A DNA stretch of 64,000 nucleotides from Streptomyces xanthii (GCF_014621695.1 NZ_CP061281.1:3534001-3598000); one strand, 5' to 3'. Counted from the stretch's first letter, positions 17,613-26,396 are shown. Numbers and translations: made by a program. Notes: generated by a model not told the origin, from the sequence alone.

Positions 17613-18899
17613 ATGACGGACGCCGACCGACGGGACCCCGCCCGCACCGGACGCCATGCCCGTCCGGCGGACGAGCCGGCACCCGGCCCGCTGACCGAGC
17701 ACGACCCCGACGGACGCTGGCTCGAGATCCTCATGAGCGTCGCGTTCTTCGTCCTGCTCGGCTCGTCCATGATCCGGTTCGTGCAGCGGCACGGCGAAGA
17801 GGTCAAGGCCCCCTACGTCATCACCCTGGCCACGGTTCTCGCCGTCCTCTACATCGTCGGCCCGCGCCGCGGCACCGTGCCGAACCTGCCGCCCGGAGCC
17901 CCGATCCCCTGGCCCCGGCCGCGCCGCCTCGCCTGGCTCGTCGTCGTGATCGTCGTCTGGGCCGTCCTCGTCGACGTCGCGCCCAGCTTCGCGTGGGTGG
18001 CCGTGCCCCTCTTCTACGCGATCCTGCGCACCCTGCCCACGGTCGCCGCGTACGTCCTGGTGGGGCTGCTCACCGTCGTCGTGATCTTCGCCCAGCTGCA
18101 TCTGGCCGGGCGGTTCGACCAGGACCTGGTGATCGGGCCCGCCGCCGTCGCCGCGTTCGCCACGGCGATCTTCACGCAGATGCAGCGGCAGGCCGCGCGG
18201 CAGCGGGCCCTCATCGACGACCTCATCCGCACCCGGCGCGAACTCGCCGCCTCCGAACGGCGCGAGGGCACCCTCGCCGAGCGGCAGCGGCTGTCCATGG
18301 AGATCCACGACACCCTCGCGCAGGGCCTGTCCAGCCAGCAGATGCTGCTCCAGGCCGCCGAGCGCGTCTGGGACACCGACAGCGCCAAGGCCCGCGTCCA
18401 CGTCCACACCGCGACGTCGATCGCCGAGCACAACCTCACGGAGGCGCGCCGCTTCGTGCACGACCTCGCCCCGGCCGACCTGGCCGACGGGCTGGAGGCG
18501 GGGCTGCACGCGGTCGCCGAGCGCGCCTCCGGCGAGCGGCTCTCCGTGCGGGTCCACATCGACGACGGGGGGCGTACGCCGCGGCTGCCGGACCGGGTGC
18601 AGTCGGCGCTGCTCCGCATCGCGCAGGGGGCGCTCGCCAACGTCCGCGAACACTCCGGGGCGACGGAGGCGGCGGTGACCCTGACGCTCCTCGACGACCA
18701 GGTCGTCCTGGACGTCGTCGACAACGGCACCGGGTTCGACCCCGCGACGCTTCCCGACGCGTCCACCGGTGTCCGTGGGCACGGGGTTCCCGCGATCCGC
18801 GCCCGTGTCCGCCAGCTCGGCGGCACCCTGACCCTCGACTCCGCCCCGGGCGAAGGCACGGTCCTGACAGCGGCGATCCCCTTGTCCCCCCGAGCCTGA
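17613..18899 (+). CDS. senS: sensor histidine kinase SenS
   Basis: 428 residues. Five hydrophobic segments lie between about residues 35 and 195 (for example LMSVAFFVLLGSSMIRFV, YVITLATVLAVLYIV, LAWLVVVIVVWAVLVDV). A NarL-type HisKA_3 domain with the phospho-acceptor in RQRLSMEIHDTLAQGLSSQQM follows, then an HATPase domain (LRIAQGALANVREHSGA, DNGTGFDP). Five membrane helices match S. reticuli SenS. ATG 17613 has the very strong GGAGGAGAGGAGG upstream. It is controlled by secreted HbpS and phosphorylates SenR; in the described system this governs anti-oxidative genes including a catalase-peroxidase. Confidence 0.92.
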   Translation: MTDADRRDPARTGRHARPADEPAPGPLTEHDPDGRWLEILMSVAFFVLLGSSMIRFVQRHGEEVKAPYVITLATVLAVLYIVGPRRGTVPNLPPGAPIPWPRPRRLAWLVVVIVVWAVLVDVAPSFAWVAVPLFYAILRTLPTVAAYVLVGLLTVVVIFAQLHLAGRFDQDLVIGPAAVAAFATAIFTQMQRQAARQRALIDDLIRTRRELAASERREGTLAERQRLSMEIHDTLAQGLSSQQMLLQAAERVWDTDSAKARVHVHTATSIAEHNLTEARRFVHDLAPADLADGLEAGLHAVAERASGERLSVRVHIDDGGRTPRLPDRVQSALLRIAQGALANVREHSGATEAAVTLTLLDDQVVLDVVDNGTGFDPATLPDASTGVRGHGVPAIRARVRQLGGTLTLDSAPGEGTVLTAAIPLSPRA

Positions 18900-18939
18900 C
18901 CCCTCCCAGGGACTCCGCCCCGGCCCCCGCTCCTCAATC

Positions 18940-18997
18940 GCCGGAGGGGCTCGATCTACGACTCTCCCGCCGGAGGGGCTCGATCTTCGACTCTCCC
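18940..18997. repeat. tandem duplication of a 29-bp unit
   Basis: Two adjacent copies (18940-18968 and 18969-18997) beginning GCCGGAGGGGCTCGATCT and differing at one base, located right after senS and right before the dispersed repeat element. Confidence 0.9.
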
Positions 18998-19005
18998 GCC
19001 GTCGT

Positions 19006-19138
19006 GGCTGGTCGCGCAGTTCCCCGCGCCCCTGGAGATGCGCACTTCGTGCGCCATCTCCATCGGGCGGTCACCCGTCGGGGAAATGCGACCCGAAGGG
19101 TCTGCATTTCAGGGGCGCGGGGAACTGCGCGAGAAGCC
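19006..19138. repeat. dispersed inverted-repeat element, copy 2
   Basis: Core at 19006-19033 (GGCTGGTCGCGCAGTTCCCC...) and its inverse at 19111-19138 (AGGGGCGCGGGGAACTGCGC..., with GA in place of CC near the end). An internal GAGATGCGCACTTCG...GCGCCATCTC hairpin lies between. It occupies the 349-bp gap 18900-19248 between senS and senR and may act as an mRNA structure that separates expression of kinase and regulator. Confidence 0.85.
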
Positions 19139-19248
19139 CCACTGGCCCGCACCCGGCGACGAAATCGCGACCCCCGACGGCGATGGCCCCGCACCAATTC
19201 GACCCGCACAATAAACACCGCAGCCCACCCGAGGAGACCCGCGCCATC

Positions 19249-19881
19249 ATGACCCAGCCCGTGAAGATCCTGCTCTGCGACGACCACGTAGTGGTCCGCG
19301 CCGGCCTCCTCGCCCTCCTGGACAGCGCCCCCGACATCGAGGTCGTCGGAGAGGCCGGCACCGGCGAGGAGGCCATCGCCCTGGCCGCCAAGCTCACCCC
19401 GGACGTCGTCCTGATGGACCTCCAGCTCGGCGAGGGCATCGACGGCGTCGAGACGACCCGCCGCCTCACCGCGACCCCGGGCGGCGGCCCGAACGTCCTG
19501 GTCCTCACCACGTACGACACGGACGCCGACATCACCCGCGCCATCGAGGCCGGCGCCACCGGCTACCTGCTCAAGGCGGAACGCCCCGAGGAACTGTTCG
19601 CCGCGATCCACGCCGCCGCCCAGGGCCGCACCACCCTCTCCGCCCCGGTCGCCTCCCGCGTCATGGCCAATATGCGCAAGCCCCGCCCCACCCTCACCGA
19701 CCGCGAGCGCGACATCCTCGCCCAGCTCGCGCACGGCCTGAGCAACCGGGAGATCGCCAAGGCCCTGTTCATCAGCGAGGCCACGGTCAAGACCCACCTG
19801 GGCCGGATCTACGACAAGCTCGGCGTCGACACCCGCGCAGGCGCCGTGGCCGTGGCGAAGGAGCAGCGCCTCCTGCCCTGA
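19249..19881 (+). CDS. senR: response regulator SenR (NarL/LuxR type)
   Basis: 210 residues. Receiver domain about 1-120 with acidic pocket LLCDDHVVVRAG, phospho-acceptor in DVVLMDLQLGEGIDG, and Thr/Lys switch residues in VLTTYDTD and YLLKAERPEE. A LuxR-type helix-turn-helix occupies about 145-205 (LTDRERDILAQLAHGLSNREIAKALFISEATVKTHLGRIYDKLG). ATG 19249 follows GAGGAG at about 12 nt. It is the output partner of SenS, separated from it by a repeat element rather than overlapping, so it may have its own promoter or differential mRNA stability. Confidence 0.93.
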   Translation: MTQPVKILLCDDHVVVRAGLLALLDSAPDIEVVGEAGTGEEAIALAAKLTPDVVLMDLQLGEGIDGVETTRRLTATPGGGPNVLVLTTYDTDADITRAIEAGATGYLLKAERPEELFAAIHAAAQGRTTLSAPVASRVMANMRKPRPTLTDRERDILAQLAHGLSNREIAKALFISEATVKTHLGRIYDKLGVDTRAGAVAVAKEQRLLP

Positions 19882-19987
19882 GCCACACACCCCCGCACCC
19901 CGGCCCACCCCACCGCACCCGTACCCCCGCGCACCGCCGCCCCGCACGCGGGGCGGCCCCGCGCACGCACGTGACACCATCACGTAC

Positions 19988-20488
19988 GTGCTCGACATCG
20001 GATACGCCCTCTCCCGCCGCTTCCCGGACCCCCCGCAGACGGACTACCGCCGCGCGGACGTCCACGCGCTGCGCCACGACCTGTTCAGCGGCGACGTGTA
20101 CCTGGCCGACACGAAGGCCGACCGGGAGCTGTCCACAGCCTGGGGATGGGTGCCGGTGCTCGACTTCGCGTGGGCCCTGTGCGACATCACCGAGCAGCTG
20201 GACCGCGACCCGCGCGGCAGCCGCAGCGCCACCCCCCAGTACGCGGAGCTGGACTTCACCGAGTCCACCGACCGCATGCTGTTCGAGCGCCGCTTCGGCT
20301 GGGTCGACATCGAGGCCGACTGGATGCCCGGCGACGAACCGCCGCTCACCTTCTCGCACTCCGAACTGCGCCGCGAGGCCCGCGACTTCCTGCACGACCT
20401 GATCGCCGATCTGACCGACATGCACGAGGACCTCGCGGACAACCCGGCGATCTGGGACCTCCAGGCCCGCTTCCCCCGCACGAAATAG
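19988..20488 (+). CDS. hypothetical protein
   Basis: 166-residue acidic soluble protein, start GTG. Visible features: DIGYALSRRFPDPPQTDYRRADVHALRHDLFSGDVYL at the N-terminus, many aromatic/acidic positions, a central FGWVDIEADWMPGD, and a helical C-terminus (LHDLIADLTDMHEDLADNPAIW). I do not recognise a catalytic motif. It could belong to an uncharacterised actinobacterial DUF family. No Shine-Dalgarno is evident. Codon use is typical of the genome, so a real gene is likely. Confidence 0.75.
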   Translation: MLDIGYALSRRFPDPPQTDYRRADVHALRHDLFSGDVYLADTKADRELSTAWGWVPVLDFAWALCDITEQLDRDPRGSRSATPQYAELDFTESTDRMLFERRFGWVDIEADWMPGDEPPLTFSHSELRREARDFLHDLIADLTDMHEDLADNPAIWDLQARFPRTK

Positions 20489-20519
20489 CGGCCGGCCGGC
20501 CCCGGCGGGCGGCCCCCGC

Positions 20520-21221
20520 TCACCCCTCCACCCGCACCCCCAGCGCCGCCGCGAACACCGGCGCCAGATCCAGCAGCTGCGCCGTCGAGATCACCGCCCC
20601 GCCCAGCCGGTCCACCCCGCGCGCGATCTCCAGCCGCGCCGCGTCCCGTAGATCCACGTCCACCAGCGTCGCCGCCGACAGATCCGCCCCCGTCACCACG
20701 CACCCGGGGAACTCGACGCGCTCCAGCCGCGCGCCCCCGAAGTCCGGCTCCACCAGCACACAGCCCTCGAACACGACGTCCTTGAGCCGCGCCTTCCGCA
20801 GATTCAAATAGTCGATCTTCCCGCCACGGATCAGCACCCGCTCCAGGACCGCCCCGTGCAGCTGCGTCCCGCCGAGCCGCGCGTCCACCACCTCGACGTC
20901 CCGCAGCGTCGCCCCGGCCAGATCCGTGCCCACGCCTCTGATCCCGCTCAGCGACGAGTCCAGGATGCGCGCCCGGCCCAGGTCCGTGCCGTCCAGCGCG
21001 CACTCCTCGACCGCGCAGTCCATGAACCGCGCCCCGATCCCCTCCTGCCCCGACAGGTCCGCGCCCCGCAGCTCCACCCCGTCGTAGTCCCCGTCCGGCT
21101 CCAGGCCCGCCCCCGCGGGCCACGGCTCCAGCGGAGGCAGCCGCAGCTCGGGCCGCCGCGCCCGCCGCACCTTCGCCGCCCCGGCCCCGCCCCTGCTCCC
21201 GCCACCACTCCTGTCGACCAT
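20520..21221 (-). CDS. pentapeptide-repeat protein
   Basis: 233 residues. From about residue 60 to 205 the sequence shows A(D/N)LxG-type pentapeptides: ELRGADLSGQ, CALDGTDLGRARILDSSLSG, TDLAGATLRDVEV, TQLHGAVLERVLI, ADLSAATLVDVDL. These form a right-handed quadrilateral beta helix. Some members mimic DNA and inhibit gyrase (established), but many have no known role, and nothing here points to one. ATG 21221 removes a low-complexity leader from the longer in-frame start at 21260. Convergent with 19988-20488. Confidence 0.85.
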   Translation of the reverse strand: MVDRSGGGSRGGAGAAKVRRARRPELRLPPLEPWPAGAGLEPDGDYDGVELRGADLSGQEGIGARFMDCAVEECALDGTDLGRARILDSSLSGIRGVGTDLAGATLRDVEVVDARLGGTQLHGAVLERVLIRGGKIDYLNLRKARLKDVVFEGCVLVEPDFGGARLERVEFPGCVVTGADLSAATLVDVDLRDAARLEIARGVDRLGGAVISTAQLLDLAPVFAAALGVRVEG

Positions 21222-21387
21222 GCCCCCATGCTGCCCGGCCCCACTGACAACGCCGCGCAACCCCTCCCGACCAGCGCCGATCCGCGCCCGCCCCGGCCGA
21301 TGTCACATCCGGGGGTGCCGCCGTCGTCGTATCCGTGAAAGCCACCCCAGCGCCCACGGAACGCGCGCACGAAGGCAGGAGCACCGC

Positions 21388-22575
21388 ATGGCCCGCAGGA
21401 CGACCCCCGATCTCACCGTCGTCGGCGGCGGCTTCGCCGGTCTGACCGCCGCGATCACCGCCGCCGAGGCCGGCGCCCGCGTCACCCTCCACGAGGCCCA
21501 CCACACCCTCGGCGGCCGCGCCCGCACCGCCGACGCCGCCCACCGCACCCACGACGGCCCCCACGCCCTCTACAACGGCGGCCCCCACTGGACCTGGCTG
21601 AAGCACCGCGACCTGCTCGGCGCCATCGCCTCCGTACCGCCCCTCGAAGGCGCCCGGCTGCGCTTCCACCGCGGCGGCGTCCTGCGCCGCACCCCGCCCG
21701 CCGCCCTGCTGCGCCTGCTGCGCCACCGGGCCGAACGCGCGCCCGTGGACGAGGACTTCACCACCTGGGCGAGCCGTCTCGTCGGCCCCGACGGTGCCCG
21801 CGCCGCCGCCCACTACACCGCCGTCGCCCTCTTCCACCACGACCCCGGCTCGCTCTCCGCCCGCTTCGTCCAGGAACGCCTGCGCCGCACCGCCAAACTG
21901 CCTCCCGAGGCGCACTATCCGGTCGGCGGCTGGTCGTCCGTCATCGACCGCATGGCCGCCCGCGCCTGGAACCTCGGCGTCCGCGTCGAGACCCTCAGCC
22001 GGCTCGACACCCTCCCCACCGACTCCCCCGTCGTCGTCGCCACCTCCCTGGACGCCGCCCGCCGCCTCCTGCGCGACGACACCCTCGTCTGGGACAGCGG
22101 CCGGACCACCCTCATCGACCTCGCCCTGCGACGGCGCCGCGGCGACGCCTTCGCGGTCTCCGGCATCGACTTCCCGGCCTGGCTCGAACGGTTCACCGCA
22201 CAGGACCCCTCGCTCGCCCCGCACGGCGAGAGCCTCCTCCAGGGACAGGTCCCGATCGCGCCCGGCGAGTCCAAGGCCGACGGTTCCGCCCGCGCCGAGC
22301 ACCTCCTCGACCTCGCCTTCCCCGACTGGCGCGACCGCACCGTGTGGCGCCGCGACGCCGTCGCCAAGGGCCGCACCGGCGCCCTCGACCGCCCCGGCAC
22401 CACCTGGCGCGACCGCCCCGCCATCGACCGCGGCGACGGCGTCTACCTCGCCGGGGACATGGTCGCCGCCCCCGGCGTCCTGTCCGAGGTCTCCTTCACC
22501 AGCGCCATCGAGGCGACCACCCTCGCCCTGCGCTCCGCCCTCCGCGTCCCGGGCCTCGACCTCAAGTCCGCCTGA
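21388..22575 (+). CDS. FAD-dependent amine-oxidase/phytoene-desaturase-like oxidoreductase
   Basis: 395 residues. The N-terminal Rossmann motif TVVGGGFAGLTAAITAAEAGARVTLHEA, followed by GGRARTAD, defines the FAD/NAD(P) amine-oxidase superfamily. A conserved C-terminal FAD contact segment, GVYLAGDMVAAPGVLSEVSF, is also present. ATG 21388 follows AGGAG at 6 nt. The substrate is not evident. The last codons (ctcgacctcaagtccgcctga) carry an 18/20 match to half of the SoxR-type operator that lies just downstream, before the quinone oxidoreductase gene. Confidence 0.82.
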   Translation: MARRTTPDLTVVGGGFAGLTAAITAAEAGARVTLHEAHHTLGGRARTADAAHRTHDGPHALYNGGPHWTWLKHRDLLGAIASVPPLEGARLRFHRGGVLRRTPPAALLRLLRHRAERAPVDEDFTTWASRLVGPDGARAAAHYTAVALFHHDPGSLSARFVQERLRRTAKLPPEAHYPVGGWSSVIDRMAARAWNLGVRVETLSRLDTLPTDSPVVVATSLDAARRLLRDDTLVWDSGRTTLIDLALRRRRGDAFAVSGIDFPAWLERFTAQDPSLAPHGESLLQGQVPIAPGESKADGSARAEHLLDLAFPDWRDRTVWRRDAVAKGRTGALDRPGTTWRDRPAIDRGDGVYLAGDMVAAPGVLSEVSFTSAIEATTLALRSALRVPGLDLKSA

Positions 22576-22591
22576 ACACAAGCCCCCACCC

Positions 22592-22622
22592 TTGACCTCA
22601 AGTCCGCTTGAGGTCGAAGACT
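22592..22622 (+). promoter_or_regulatory. SoxR-type promoter with overlapping palindrome
   Basis: -35 TTGACC (22592-22597) and -10 AAGACT (22617-22622) are separated by 19 bp, the overlong spacer typical of MerR-family promoters. The palindrome CCTCAAGtccgCTTGAGG (22596-22613, arms extendable to 9 bp at 22594-22615) fills the spacer and matches the SoxR box CCTCAAGTTAACTTGAGG outside its centre. SoxR of Streptomyces responds to redox-active compounds (established knowledge). Confidence 0.85.
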
Positions 22623-22688
22623 GGCGGCGTCGGCGGCCCGGCCGACCGCCGGCACCCGCCGGCGACCACCACCCGCTGGGGAGCCCCC

Positions 22689-23702
22689 ATGCACGCCGTA
22701 CGCCTGCACGCCTTCGGCCCCGCCGAGAACCTCACCTACGAAGAGGCACCCGACCCCGCACCCGGCCCCGGCCAGGTCCGCATCGCCGTCGAGGCCGCCG
22801 GTGTCCACCTCCTCGACACCGCCCTGCGCACCGGCCACCGCGGCCCCCTGCCCGCACTCCCGGACCTGCCCACCATCCCCGGCCGCGAAGTCGCCGGCAC
22901 CGTCGACGCCCTCGGCCCCGGCACCGACCCCACATGGCTCGGCCGCCGCGTCGTCGCCCACCTCGGCATGGTCCCCGGCGGCTACGCGGAACGGGCCGTC
23001 ACCGGCACCGACCGCCTCCACGCCCTCCCCGACACCCTCGACGCCGCCCAGGCCGTCGCCCTCATCGGCACCGGCCGCACCGCCGCCGGCATCCTCAACT
23101 TCACCAAGGTCACGCCGGACACCGTCGCCCTGATCCCCGCCGCCGCCGGCGGCATCGGCACCCTCCTCGTCCAGTACGTGAAGCACGCCGGCGGCACCGT
23201 CGTCGCCCTCGCCGGCGGCCCCGCCAAGACCGCGCAGGCCACCGCCAACGGCGCCGACCTCGCCCTCGACTACACCACCCCCGACTGGGCCGACACCGCC
23301 CGCGCCTTCCTCACCGCACGCGGACAGCACGCCACCGTCCTCCTCGACGGCGTCGGCGGTGCCACCACCGACACCGCCCTCGACCTCCTCGGCCCCGGCG
23401 GCCACCACCTCGTCTTCGGCTGGTCCGCCCAGGGCATCGGCGCCGACACCGGCCCCCGCCTCCTCGACCCCGCCGAACAGACCCGCCGCGGCATCACCCA
23501 GGAACCGGTCCTCGGCCCCCCGCTCCTCGCCCGCGCCGGCGGCCCCGACCCCCTGCGCACCCTCGAACTCCGCGCCCTCGACCTCGCCGCCCGCGGCGTC
23601 TTCCGCCCGGCGCTCCACCGCTTCCCCCTCGCCGAAGCGGCCGCCGCCCACCACGCCCTCGAAACCCGCGCCACCACCGGCAAGGTCGTCCTCGAACCCT
23701 GA
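22689..23702 (+). CDS. zinc-independent quinone oxidoreductase (MDR superfamily), probable SoxR target
   Basis: 337 residues. GroES-like N-terminal domain (MHAVRLHAFGPAENLTYEEAPDPAPGPGQVRI, PTIPGREVAGTVDALG) and a Rossmann domain with AAAGGIGTLLVQYVKHAGGTVVALAGG, the NADPH-binding motif of quinone oxidoreductases. Catalytic zinc ligands are absent. ATG 22689 is the natural start. The SoxR-type promoter directly upstream implies induction by redox-cycling metabolites. A zinc-binding/quinone oxidoreductase gene is a known SoxR regulon member in S. coelicolor. Likely role: reduction of quinone-like endogenous pigments. Confidence 0.9.
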   Translation: MHAVRLHAFGPAENLTYEEAPDPAPGPGQVRIAVEAAGVHLLDTALRTGHRGPLPALPDLPTIPGREVAGTVDALGPGTDPTWLGRRVVAHLGMVPGGYAERAVTGTDRLHALPDTLDAAQAVALIGTGRTAAGILNFTKVTPDTVALIPAAAGGIGTLLVQYVKHAGGTVVALAGGPAKTAQATANGADLALDYTTPDWADTARAFLTARGQHATVLLDGVGGATTDTALDLLGPGGHHLVFGWSAQGIGADTGPRLLDPAEQTRRGITQEPVLGPPLLARAGGPDPLRTLELRALDLAARGVFRPALHRFPLAEAAAAHHALETRATTGKVVLEP

Positions 23703-23717
23703 CCGGCCCCCGGCGCC

Positions 23718-24191
23718 TCAGCCTCCGAGCGCGCCCAACGCCTCGTCCGTCAGCCGGAACACCGTCCACTCGTCCTGCGGCCGCGCCCCGAGCGCCCGGT
23801 AGAAGTCGATCGCCGGCGTGTTCCAGTCCAGCACCGACCACTCCAGCCGCTCGTACCCCCGCTCCCCACAGATGCGCGCCAACTCCCGCAGCAGCGCCTT
23901 CCCGTACCCGCCGCCGCGCGCCGACGGCCGCACGTACAGATCCTCCAGATAGATCCCGTGCACCCCGCGCCACGTCGAGAAGTTCAGGAACCACAGCGCG
24001 AACCCGACCACCTCACCGGTCACGTCGTCCTGCGCGACATGCGCGAACGCCGCCGGCCGCTCCCCGAACAACGCCTCCCGCAACTGCTCCTCGGAGGCCC
24101 GCGCCTCCTCCAACGCCTTCTCGTACTCAGCTAGTTCACGCACCATCGCGTGAATGACGGCAACGTCCTCGACCCTGGCCTCACGAATCAT
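23718..24191 (-). CDS. GNAT-family acetyltransferase, diamine/spermidine-acetyltransferase-like
   Basis: 157 residues. N-terminus IREARVEDVAVIHAMVRELAEYEKAL and the acetyl-CoA motif LEDLYVRPSARGGGYGKALLRELARICGERG, then LEWSVLDWNTPAIDFYRALGA. The combination ELAEYE, GIYLEDLYV and LDWNTPAI is typical of the SSAT/thialysine acetyltransferase branch. Cytoplasmic. It converges on the quinone oxidoreductase gene (15-bp gap) and is transcribed alone. Exact amine substrate unknown. Confidence 0.87.
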   Translation of the reverse strand: MIREARVEDVAVIHAMVRELAEYEKALEEARASEEQLREALFGERPAAFAHVAQDDVTGEVVGFALWFLNFSTWRGVHGIYLEDLYVRPSARGGGYGKALLRELARICGERGYERLEWSVLDWNTPAIDFYRALGARPQDEWTVFRLTDEALGALGG

Positions 24192-24282
24192 GGACGCAGG
24201 CTAACCGCCGGAGGGAAACGCGGCGCGCGGCACGCATCTCCACAGGCACGGAGCCGTCAATCCCGCCCCCGCCCCCACCCGC

Positions 24283-24963
24283 ATGCCTGAATCAGACATG
24301 CCCGCACGCCCCGCCCACCTCTGGCCCCGCGCCAAGACCTACGTACGACAGGCCCCCGGCACCTACATCTGGCTGGCGGCACTCTTCGTCACCACCGTCG
24401 CCCTCCACCACATGACCCCCGCCTTCGAAACGACCTTCCTGCGCCGGCGCTCGACCAACCTCCACGAGCTGTCGCAGAACCCCGTCCGCGTCCTCGTGGC
24501 CTCCGCCTTCTGGATCGACGGCAGCAGCTGGTGGCCCTACGCCGCGCTCTACACCCTCTTTCACGCCCCCGCCGAACACCGCCTCGGCACCCCCCGCTGG
24601 CTCGCCGTCGTCGCCGCCTCCCACATCCTCGCCACCCTCATCAGCGAAGGCGCCCTCCTCTGGGCCATCCACCACGGCCACGCCCCGACCTCCGCCGTCA
24701 ACACCCTCGACGTGGGCGTCAGTTACGCCCTCGCCGGCGTCGCCGCCGTCCTCACGTACCTCATCCCCTCCCCCTGGCGGTACGCCTACCTCGCCGCCGT
24801 CCTCACCGTCTACGGCCTCCCCCTCCTCACCGGCACCGGCCGCACCTTCACCGACCTCGGCCACGCCACCGCCGTCCTCATCGGCCTGTGCTGCCGCCCC
24901 CTCACCCGCGCGACCGCGCCCGTCCCGCTCACCCCCTGCCGCAAACCCCCGCCCCCGCAGTAA
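24283..24963 (+). CDS. rhomboid-like membrane protein
   Basis: 226 residues with about six hydrophobic helices (IWLAALFVTTVALHH, WLAVVAASHILATLISEGALLWAI, YALAGVAAVLTYLI, YLAAVLTVYGLPLL, ATAVLIGLCC). A possible catalytic pair is present: Ser in LDVGVSYALAG (GxSx motif) and His in DLGHATAVLIG, placed on two late helices as in rhomboid proteases. The pattern fits the divergent actinobacterial rhomboid-like family. Whether it is an active intramembrane protease is uncertain. Start ATG 24283 (an ATG at 24298 is also possible). The next gene begins 11 bp after its stop, so the two may be co-transcribed. Confidence 0.75.
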   Translation: MPESDMPARPAHLWPRAKTYVRQAPGTYIWLAALFVTTVALHHMTPAFETTFLRRRSTNLHELSQNPVRVLVASAFWIDGSSWWPYAALYTLFHAPAEHRLGTPRWLAVVAASHILATLISEGALLWAIHHGHAPTSAVNTLDVGVSYALAGVAAVLTYLIPSPWRYAYLAAVLTVYGLPLLTGTGRTFTDLGHATAVLIGLCCRPLTRATAPVPLTPCRKPPPPQ

Positions 24964-24974
24964 CGTCCACCGCC

Positions 24975-26390
24975 ATGAGCAGCACGAACCGCAGCGCCAC
25001 CACCACCGTCAACGGCGGCATCTCCTACTGGTACGCCGACGACGGCCTCCCCGACACCCGCGAGCCCCTCCCCGGCGACGCGACCGCCGACGTCGTCATC
25101 GTCGGCGGCGGCTACACCGGCCTGTGGACGGCCTACTACCTCAAGAAGGCCGCCCCCTTCCTGCGCATCACCGTCCTCGAGCAGAAGTTCTGCGGCTACG
25201 GCGCCTCCGGCCGCAACGGCGGCTGGCTCTACAACGGCGTCGCCGGCCGCGACCGCTACGCCAAGCTCCACGGCCACGACGCCGCCGTCCGCCTCCAGCA
25301 GGCCATGAACGACACCGTCACCGAGGTCATCGACGTCGCCAAGGCCGAGGACATCGACGCCGACATCCACCACGGCGGCGTCCTCGAAGTCGCCTACACC
25401 CCGGCCCAGCTCGCCCGCCTCAAGGCCTTCCACGCCACCGAGGTCTCCTACGGCGAGAAGGAACGCACCCTGCACGGCGCCCGCGAGACCGCCGAACGCA
25501 TCCGCGTCGCCGGCGCCGTCGGCTCCACCTGGACCCCCCACGGCGCCCGCCTGCACCCCGTGAAGCTCGTCAAGGGCCTCGCCCGCGCCGCCGAGGCCCT
25601 CGGCGTCACCATCCACGAGTCGACCCCCGTCACCGAGATCAAGCCCAAGCACGCCATCACCCCCTACGGCACCGTGCGCGCCCCCTACGTCCTGCGCTGC
25701 ACCGAGGGCTTCACGGCCTCCCTCAAGGGCAGCCGCCGCACCTGGCTCCCCATGAACTCCTCCATGATCGCCACCGAGCCCCTCACCCCCGCCCAGTGGG
25801 AGTCCATCGGCTGGGAAGGCCGCGAGACCCTCGGCGACATGGCCCACGCCTACATGTACGCCCAGCGCACCGCCGACGACCGCATCGCCCTCGGCGGCCG
25901 CGGCGTCCCCTACCGCTTCGGCTCCCGCACCGACAACGACGGCCGCACCCAGCCCCACACCGTCGAGGCCCTGTACGACATCCTCACCCGCTTCTTCCCC
26001 CAGCTCACCGGCCTCGGCATCGCCCACGCCTGGTCCGGCGTCCTCGGCGTCCCCCGCGACTGGTGCGCCTCGGTCAGCCTGGACCGCTCCACCGGCCTCG
26101 GCTGGGCGGGCGGCTACGTGGGCTCCGGCGTCGCCACCGCGAACCTCGCCGCCCGCACCCTGCGCGACCTCGTCCAGCAGGACTCCGGCCAGTCCGGCCC
26201 CACCGACCTCACGGCCCTCCCCTGGGCCAACCACAAGGTCCGCAAGTGGGAGCCCGAGCCCTTCCGCTGGCTCGGCGTCCACGGCATGTACGCCACGTAC
26301 CACGCCGCCGACCGCCGCGAACTGACCGGCCGCACCACCGAGTCCTCCCGCCTGGCCAAGGCCGCCGACAAGATCGCCGGCCGCGGCTGA
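24975..26390 (+). CDS. FAD-dependent oxidoreductase of the DAO/DadA family
   Basis: 471 residues. FAD Rossmann motif TADVVIVGGGYTGLWTAYYLKKAAP at about residues 36-60 and the DAO signature CGYGASGRNGGWLYNG near 75. A C-terminal GGYVGSGVATANLAARTL provides the second FAD contact. The family oxidises amines or amino acids (D-amino acids, glycine, putrescine-type substrates); the substrate here is not evident. ATG 24975 begins 11 bp after the rhomboid-like gene, without a strong Shine-Dalgarno, so coupling is likely. Soluble. Confidence 0.9.
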   Translation: MSSTNRSATTTVNGGISYWYADDGLPDTREPLPGDATADVVIVGGGYTGLWTAYYLKKAAPFLRITVLEQKFCGYGASGRNGGWLYNGVAGRDRYAKLHGHDAAVRLQQAMNDTVTEVIDVAKAEDIDADIHHGGVLEVAYTPAQLARLKAFHATEVSYGEKERTLHGARETAERIRVAGAVGSTWTPHGARLHPVKLVKGLARAAEALGVTIHESTPVTEIKPKHAITPYGTVRAPYVLRCTEGFTASLKGSRRTWLPMNSSMIATEPLTPAQWESIGWEGRETLGDMAHAYMYAQRTADDRIALGGRGVPYRFGSRTDNDGRTQPHTVEALYDILTRFFPQLTGLGIAHAWSGVLGVPRDWCASVSLDRSTGLGWAGGYVGSGVATANLAARTLRDLVQQDSGQSGPTDLTALPWANHKVRKWEPEPFRWLGVHGMYATYHAADRRELTGRTTESSRLAKAADKIAGRG

Positions 26391-26396
26391 CCGGCC

